From Hymenoscyphus infarciens (taxonomy: Eukaryota; Ascomycota; Leotiomycetes; Helotiales; Helotiaceae): a stretch of 64,000 nucleotides of DNA. Of this stretch, positions 58,263-64,000 are shown piece by piece. Both the position numbers and the translations under genes were made by a program. The stretch spans positions 1-64,000 of the forward strand of contig LLCB01000097.1 of NCBI GenBank assembly GCA_001414345.1, written 5' to 3'. Under the pieces are notes generated by a model. The model ran no database searches and had not been told where the DNA came from. It saw only the letters and a program-made list of their open reading frames with translations. Positions within the stretch are counted from its first letter, which is position 1; each line of letters opens with the position of its first letter.

Positions 58263-58304
58263 AAATCGTAAATCGTAAATCGCAAATCGCAAATCGTAAA
58301 TCAC
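58263..58304. repeat. Six tandem copies of a heptamer (AAATCGT)
   Basis: The units read AAATCGT, AAATCGT, AAATCGC, AAATCGC, AAATCGT, AAATCAC. They sit at the left edge of the repeat block. Such arrays can be the 3' tail of a non-LTR retrotransposon on the minus strand or a replication-slippage product; I cannot decide. Confidence 0.75.
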
Positions 58305-58646
58305 AAAAGTCATATAAATTAAGAGATAATTATAAAAGACATTAAACATTAAATTAAAATATATTATAGTAAGAGATATATGTATATAATATAAAAAGAC
58401 TATATAAATCGACTTTTATCACTATAATAAGTTCTTAAATTATATCTTAAAACTAGGCCTTTTTTAAGCTAATTACTCTAGATCACTTAATATTGAAGTA
58501 ATTAGCTTACTTTAAAAGCTTAAGATTATTTAAGCACTTTTAGCTACTTTTCTCAATTATATACTAATTTCCTAATTAGGGTTAGCGCCATTTATTTTAT
58601 AGGCTAAAAAGTGTACTTACTTTATATACTAACCCTCTTATATCGC

Positions 58647-59033
58647 TTCTTCCTTTAAATACTATATACTACTCCCTATTATTCCTTCCTTTGAAAGTAC
58701 TATCCTACTACTATATATACTCCCTCTTTCCCCTTAAATTTAAATACTAATAATAATAAGAGAAGGAAGAGAATAAGCTCTAATAGCGGCTCTAGACATC
58801 TATTAAAGTACGATATCCTTAGTAGTAGAACCTCTTAAGATAAATCGAATTAGTTACTCCTTTCTTTAAATACTACTCTATATTATTCCTTCTTTCGAAA
58901 GTACTATTCTACTACTATATATACTCTCTCTTCTCTTTTAAATTCGAGTACTAATAATAATAAGAGAAGGAAGAGAATAAGCTTTAGTAGTAGCTCTAGG
59001 TACTTATCAAAGTACGATATTCTTAGTAGTAGT
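58647..59033. repeat. Tandem direct duplication, unit about 180-210 bp
   Basis: Copy 1 at 58647-58830 and copy 2 at 58858-59033 share, in order, a CTTTAAATACTA start, TATTATTCCTTC, a CTACTACTATATATACTC box, ACTAATAATAATAAGAGAAG and an AAAGTACGATAT-CTTAGTAGTAG end. Differences are mostly transitions. Confidence 0.75.
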
Positions 59034-59129
59034 ATTATAGCGTAATAATTCTAGAATTTTAAGTATAGTAAAAAGTATAAAAAGAGTAGTTTTAAGCGTA
59101 TAATAGAAGCTTAAATATACTATGTTAAT

Positions 59130-60900
59130 TTATCGATTTAGAGCTATATAAAGTGTTTATAGAGAAGTTATACTTAAAGAGGACTCTTACTTAAGAGATA
59201 TATAATATCTTTAAAAGTAATTATAATATTAATATCTCTAATACTACTTTTAAGCTCTAAATTAATATAAGATAGAACCTTTGAAGGAACACTAATAGTA
59301 TACCCTCGCTAGCCTTATATATATAAGTAGTATATCTCTTTAAAGATATAGAATTATCTAATTCAAGTATAGTATATATATTAAATTAAGAAGGCTTTAT
59401 AATTAGGCTTTAGAAGCTTTAAAGAATATAATAAGATATAGGACTTTAGCGTAAGAAGTTTTATACCTAGGAGAGACGTACTAAGCTAGAGGCTATACTT
59501 TAGTATAAGATCTATAAATATAGCTACTTTAGTACTATAAGGAGCTTTAGTCTTAGGTTCCTTTATACGTACCTAAATACTTATAATATTAATAGAGATA
59601 GAGATAAAAGATAGAGTAGAGATAAGATCTAAAAGACGTTTTAGAAGGTTAATAAAGAAAGGTATACTTAAAGGTTATAAGAGATTAAAGATATATAAGG
59701 TAAGTATATTATATTAGAGCTTAATTTTATATAAAGTATTAATAGATATTATAAATTAAGGTTCGTTAGTATTGAGATATATACTAGTATTAATACCTAT
59801 ACTTGATTTATCTCTTAAAACTATTATAATATCTTAAATAATATAGTAGTATCTATCTTATAGTAATATAACAATATTATAAGTAGTCTTAGAAAGATAC
59901 TATATTATATATAATTGGATTAAGGATTAGAATCTCTAATAGTAGTAGACGCTTATTATATACTTTGTTAATAATAAGCTATAGAAAGTAGTAGAAAGCT
60001 ATATTAATTTTTAGACCTATATTAGTTTAGTACTTCTATAGCTAACTAACGTATTAAGGCTTAGTAAGAATAGTTTATAAAAGAGTTCTTAAATAAGTAG
60101 AAGATATACTTCTAGAATATCTATAAAAAGAGGTTATTTTCTAAAAAGAGTCTCTCTAATATAATCGCTATATTATATATATATATTCTAATTACTTAAA
60201 AGAAGGTTTAAACGTTTATATATATATAGAATCGCTATTATATTTGTACTAATGCTAATTAAGAGTATAGAGTACTAGGAGTACTATAGACTAACTTTTA
60301 TTATTCTAGAAGTAAAGAGTATCTAATAGACGATTATAGTATTAAGATGTCTGCTAAGAAGCTTACTAAGCTTTAAGAATTATATAAGGATTAAGATATT
60401 AATATATATTTACTCTAGATAACTCTAGAGTAGTATAAAATAAAATTATTAGTATATAAATATACGCTACTAATTAATAAGATAATATATACTAAAGAGA
60501 GAGAAACTTATACTATAATATACTTAGATTTAAGAGTAGAATTATTAGTATATATCTAAGAAGGTAATTTAGTAGGATTAGGCCTTTTAGGTAAGCTAGA
60601 GAGAGTATATAAGTAGGAGCTATGTTCTAAGATAGCTTAAGAATTAAAGAAAGCTAGAGAAGCTAATTAAGATAAATTTAGTATATACTTTAGTAATAAA
60701 GGTAGAAGTGATTAAGTAATAAACATAGTACTAGATTATCTATATAATAGTAACTTCTTAAATAAGGAATTAAAGGAGTTAGATAATAATAGTTTAATAA
60801 GATTAGATAAGGATTTAAGAGAGTATATAACTAATAAGTATACCTTGTTAGTTGAAGATAATTTAGAAGAAGATTTAAGAACAGATATTAGTAGATAAAC
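59130..60900 (+). pseudogene. Fossil transposase with Clr5-like N-terminus and integrase core (rva_4-type)
   Basis: The plus strand, with stops bridged by eye, keeps the order of a fungal integrase-core transposase. At 59150-59270 it resembles a Clr5 helix-turn-helix (EKLYLKRTLT, then NINISNTTFKLR). At 59340-59470 comes SSIVYILNREGFIIRLWK with RRIRRDIGL. At 59720-59960 comes the catalytic core: FIWSINRYYKL (the expected first Asp is now Asn, a G-to-A change), then SIEIYTSINTYTWFIS and an LESLIVVDAYYIL stretch. At 60040-60130 a RIKAWWEWF helix follows, as in the family's QRIESWW motif. Many stops. The family name is from memory of the PF24764-like pattern. Confidence 0.6.
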
Positions 60901-61590
60901 TTATATTTAATTAATCTACTCTAGAGGCTACTAATTTATCTTTGAGATTAAGCCTTCTTCTTTATAGAGCTCTTCTACTAATAGATAGTATTAAACGTCG
61001 TTGTTATAGTAGAGTACTTTAATAACTCTAATTCTAGGTTATTTACTAAAAGATACTCTCTTAAATCTATTTAAAGAGTAAGGTCTTAAATCTATCCTCT
61101 TTTTCTATATTAGTAACCTTATACTTAATATATATCCTTAGCTATAGTAGTATATCTAAGATTATAGTATTATAATCTATTAACTAATTATAAACCCTAT
61201 AATAGTCTATAATTATAATTACCTACTAGTTAGAGTAAATAGAACGTTGATAAAGAGTAATATAATAAAGAAAGTATATATTACCTTTTATAAAAAGTAT
61301 AGAGAGTTAGCTAGTAGCGTTGCTTTTACTATCTATAATTAATAAGTAAATAGATATACTAAACTAAGAATAAACTTATACTAAATATAAGCTGAGCTCT
61401 AGGCTTAAAATTCATATATTTTAAACGTAAAAAAAGGCTTAATATAACTCTAGAGAGGAATAGATATATTTATTAACTTTTAATTAAATTTAAGAGTAAT
61501 TTATATAAGGTTTTAGGTATAGTTATAAATATGTAATTCTCTAAGTACCTAGGGAGGGATTTTAGTAGAGTAAACCTACTAATTATAACT

Positions 61591-61859
61591 GTTAGTGCTA
61601 AGCCTAATTTATAAATTACTTACTACTACTAATAAAAGTTAGTAATCTTAGACTCTTAAATCTTTAAAAAATTATAATATTATAAGTTCTACGTCTATTA
61701 AGTTCTAGTTAGCTTTATAAATATAAATAATACTATTCTATACCTAAATTAAAAGTAAAAGAATTAATTTAGAATATTATATTTTTAGGCTATTTTAAGT
61801 ATATAGATTATCAACTTTTGTTAGTAGTAGTAAATAATTTATAAATTAGGCTTAGCGTC
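61591..61859. mobile_element. About 270-bp MITE-like element with ~52-bp inverted repeats
   Basis: The left arm (about 61596-61647) begins TGCTAAGCCTAATTTATAAA and the right arm is its reverse complement (about 61804-61856). Both arms include TTACTACTACTAA and AAAAGTT. Arm differences are mostly transitions. The exact ends and target duplication are unclear. It has no coding capacity. Confidence 0.65.
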
Positions 61860-61879
61860 GATTACTTGCCTTTAGAACC

Positions 61880-62760
61880 TTCTTAGTCTTTTAAGAAGGT
61901 TTCTAAGCTAGCCTCTAAGTAGTTGCTTAGAGTAGAATATCTTTTAATCTAGCTTTACTTACGCCTACTTTTATAAATACTTATAAAATAGTAAATAAAG
62001 TCCTAGTCTTTGTAGAAGATAATATACTATATAGCTAGTAATTATTTAATATATGCTAGAATAGTATATTAGAGCCTTATAAATAGTACTAAAAGTAAGA
62101 AGCGAGGTATAGAAGGTTATATAGTTTAAGTAGAATAGTCTTCTAATTTTCCTACTTTTATTCTATTACTTTTACTTATACTTTTAAAAGCTTTATATCT
62201 ACTACCTTATAATACTAAAAATATATTAGAATACTTTAATATTAGTCTTCTAAATACTTAGAAGTCTAGGCTTCTTATCTTAAGAGTTTAAAGCTTAAAG
62301 TATACTCTTATTACTTTCTAATAAACCTAGTAAGTGTTCTAGAAAATCATATATCTACGCTTTCTTAAAGGCTAGGTAAACTACTCTTTAATAATAAGAT
62401 TAAGAACTGTTTATAAAAAGTAAAGGACTACTTTATAAAAGCTATAGTATAAAGCTCTAATAGCTAGAAGAAGAAATAATAGTTAATTATAGAGTCTAAG
62501 AGGAAGTAAGAGGCTACTATAGAACGTTCTACTACTAACTACTCTACTCTTATTATTAAGTAAAAAGAGGATAAATTAGCTATAGTTAAAGAGCGAGCTA
62601 TCTAAGAGGAAAAGGCTAAGACTAGATAATTCTTCTTTATAAAAGCTTTTAGTAAAACTAAAACAATTAAAGTAAAAGTATATAAGAAGAGATTTATCTC
62701 TAATAAGAAAAAGGCTAAAAGTAAGTAGTACTTTTAAATTTAGTATATACTATTAATTAG
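61880..62760 (+). pseudogene. Possible degraded DDE transposase fragment (Fot1/pogo-like)
   Basis: One bridge reading at about 62190-62250 resembles the PHSTHILQPLD-type motif of pogo/Fot1 transposases, and 62400-62750 reads as a lysine/arginine/glutamate-rich tail (AIVKERAIWEEKAKTR, KVYKKRFISNKKKAKSK) as those enzymes often have. The match is weak and the frame is broken everywhere. Confidence 0.25.
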
Positions 62761-63574
62761 TATAGGCTTCTTAGCTCCTCCTTTAACTTATAAGACGCTA
62801 AAGCCTATCTCTATTACTAAAATCTATATTTAAGTAGCTTTATATATCTATATATATATAACGAGTACTAAGGACTTCTCTACTACTAAGAGTATCTCTA
62901 TAATTATATATACTTCTATAGTATAATGTAGTAAGATAGTTAGAGTATAAATTAATAATAACTTTCTGTTTTAGATACCTTACTTATCTACTAGTAACCC
63001 TAAGAATCTATTTAACTTTAAATTAGTACCTTAGAATATATAAGCTAAAAGGTTTACTATTAAGCTCTTAGAGGATATCTACTATATAATCCTTACTCTT
63101 AGTAAGTAGAATCCTATTAATATACTACTTCTTACTAATAAGGTAGAAGACGTCTTTCTAGCTATAAACGTTACTATTAGGAAGAGGAAAGCTAAGTAAT
63201 TAAGTACTATAGATTATAAGGAGGTAGATAACGTATAAGCTCTTATATAATACTTTAATTTACTAAAAGGTCTTACTAATAAAAAATACTATAAAGTATA
63301 CGTAGTATTTAATAGCTATACTAATAATAAGCTCTAATCTTCTAAAAAGAGATAATCTATCGCGCCTTTATAAGATACCTAAGAACTGCTAATTCTACTT
63401 TAACTCTTAGTACTTATTAAGATACCTAATAACGAGTCTATTATACTTAAAGATAACGCTTAAGATAAAAAGAGAGATACTAGGCCTATACTATTACTAA
63501 GAGATAGTACTAGTACTAGAGTAAGTATAATATTAGTAGATGATTTAGAATTAGACAATCTTCTAAAGATATCT

Positions 63575-63673
63575 ACAATTATTACTATATACTTAGAAGA
63601 CTGCTTTATAATTATTACTACTTACTTAAGAGACTACTTTATAATTATTACTACTTATTTAAAAGAGGAAGAT
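63575..63673. repeat. 33-bp tandem repeat, three copies
   Basis: Units at 63575-63607, 63608-63640 and 63641-63673 start (A)TAATTATTACTACTTACTTA. The unit is 11 codons long and reads IIITTYLRDYF-like, so it may have arisen in a coding repeat before degradation. Confidence 0.75.
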
Positions 63674-64000
63674 AATAGGAATAATAATTCTAAAGATAGT
63701 TTTAAGAGTAATATAAGAAGTAAAGATATAAATATAGATATAGAAGAGGATATTAATAGTAAAGGAGTATTAACCTTAGGCTTATACTTACTGTCGCCTC
63801 TTATAGAGGATAAGAAGAAGGAGAGCTTAATAGTACTTACTAAGTTAAATATGTTAGAGAGAGTAGATAAGGTAGTATAATAATAGGTAGATATAGATAA
63901 GTAAATTATAAAGGATCTTAATACTTAATTATATATAAATATTAATACTACTATTACTAAAGATAAGCTTGAATTAATTAATAAGAAAGAGTAATTAAAA

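Larger units (their letters stand above)
58240..64000. mobile_element. Second large RIP-degraded repeat block, runs off the window
   Basis: From about 58240 to the window end the sequence is very TA-rich with stops in all frames. It contains a heptamer array, a tandem ~180-bp duplication, a fossil integrase-core transposase, an inverted-repeat mini-element and a 33-bp tandem repeat, so it is probably composite. The left border truncates a coiled-coil pseudogene. The right border and any terminal repeat are not visible. Confidence 0.75.

Noticed and set aside
58240..64000. A Starship captain (DUF3435 tyrosine recombinase)
   Set aside because: I looked for the R-K-R-Y pattern in the degraded block; the readable core instead fits an integrase-type catalytic domain.
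1..64000. CRISPR arrays, bacterial operons, ribosome-binding sites or a secondary-metabolite cluster
   Set aside because: The window is eukaryotic nuclear DNA with spliced genes; no spaced identical repeats and no backbone biosynthetic enzyme were seen.

Overview
This is a stretch of nuclear genome from a filamentous ascomycete (Pezizomycotina). The signs are many short spliceosomal introns (about 45-140 nt, GTRNGT donors, CTAAC/CTGAC-like branch sites, YAG acceptors), compact single-copy eukaryotic housekeeping genes (eIF6, Rad23, His6, Faf1, Swi5), fungus-specific families (2EXR, LURP-one-related) and large AT-rich blocks whose repeats differ almost only by transitions, which is the mark of repeat-induced point mutation (RIP). 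A helotialean (Leotiomycetes) host is my guess from style only; nothing here proves it.

Layout. 1-1.85 kb: a three-exon AT-hook gene behind a pyrimidine-rich leader. 1.85-4.35 kb: a gene-free region with a strongly G+T-biased plus strand. 4.35-13.83 kb: a RIP-degraded hAT-type DNA transposon with 18-bp terminal inverted repeats and a perfect 8-bp target duplication; a complete, equally degraded Ty1/copia retrotransposon (170-bp LTRs, 5-bp target duplication) sits inside it. 13.8-19.4 kb: gene-poor, with diverged direct repeats. 19.4-48.6 kb: the gene-rich core, mostly on the minus strand: a LURP-one-related protein, a very large Swi5-domain protein, TIF6, a 974-residue coiled-coil/proline-rich protein, RAD23, a four-helix membrane protein, then a 2EXR protein on the plus strand, the divergent FAF1/HIS6 pair and a glutamine-rich coiled-coil protein. 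48.6-51.4 kb: AT-rich repeat DNA with a 600-bp PIF/Harbinger-like MITE (TTA duplication) and a 536-bp Tc1/mariner-like MITE (TA duplication). 51.4-58.2 kb: one intact coiled-coil gene, then two broken coiled-coil genes whose stop codons are all explained by C-to-T change. 58.2-64 kb: a second large RIP block holding the fossil of a Clr5-plus-integrase-core transposase, a small inverted-repeat element and several tandem repeats; it runs off the window.

The intact genes do not form a single pathway. They cover ribosome biogenesis (TIF6 for 60S, FAF1 for 40S), ubiquitin-proteasome and DNA repair (RAD23), recombination (SWI5) and histidine synthesis (HIS6), flanked by lineage-specific proteins and TE graveyards. 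I see no biosynthetic cluster, CRISPR array, rRNA gene or convincing tRNA gene. The most interesting items are the Swi5 domain at the end of a 1,131-residue repeat-containing acidic protein, the nested hAT/copia insertion dated by its target duplications, and the fossil integrase-core element. All exon boundaries were read by eye from splice signals and reading frame and have not been tested with transcripts.
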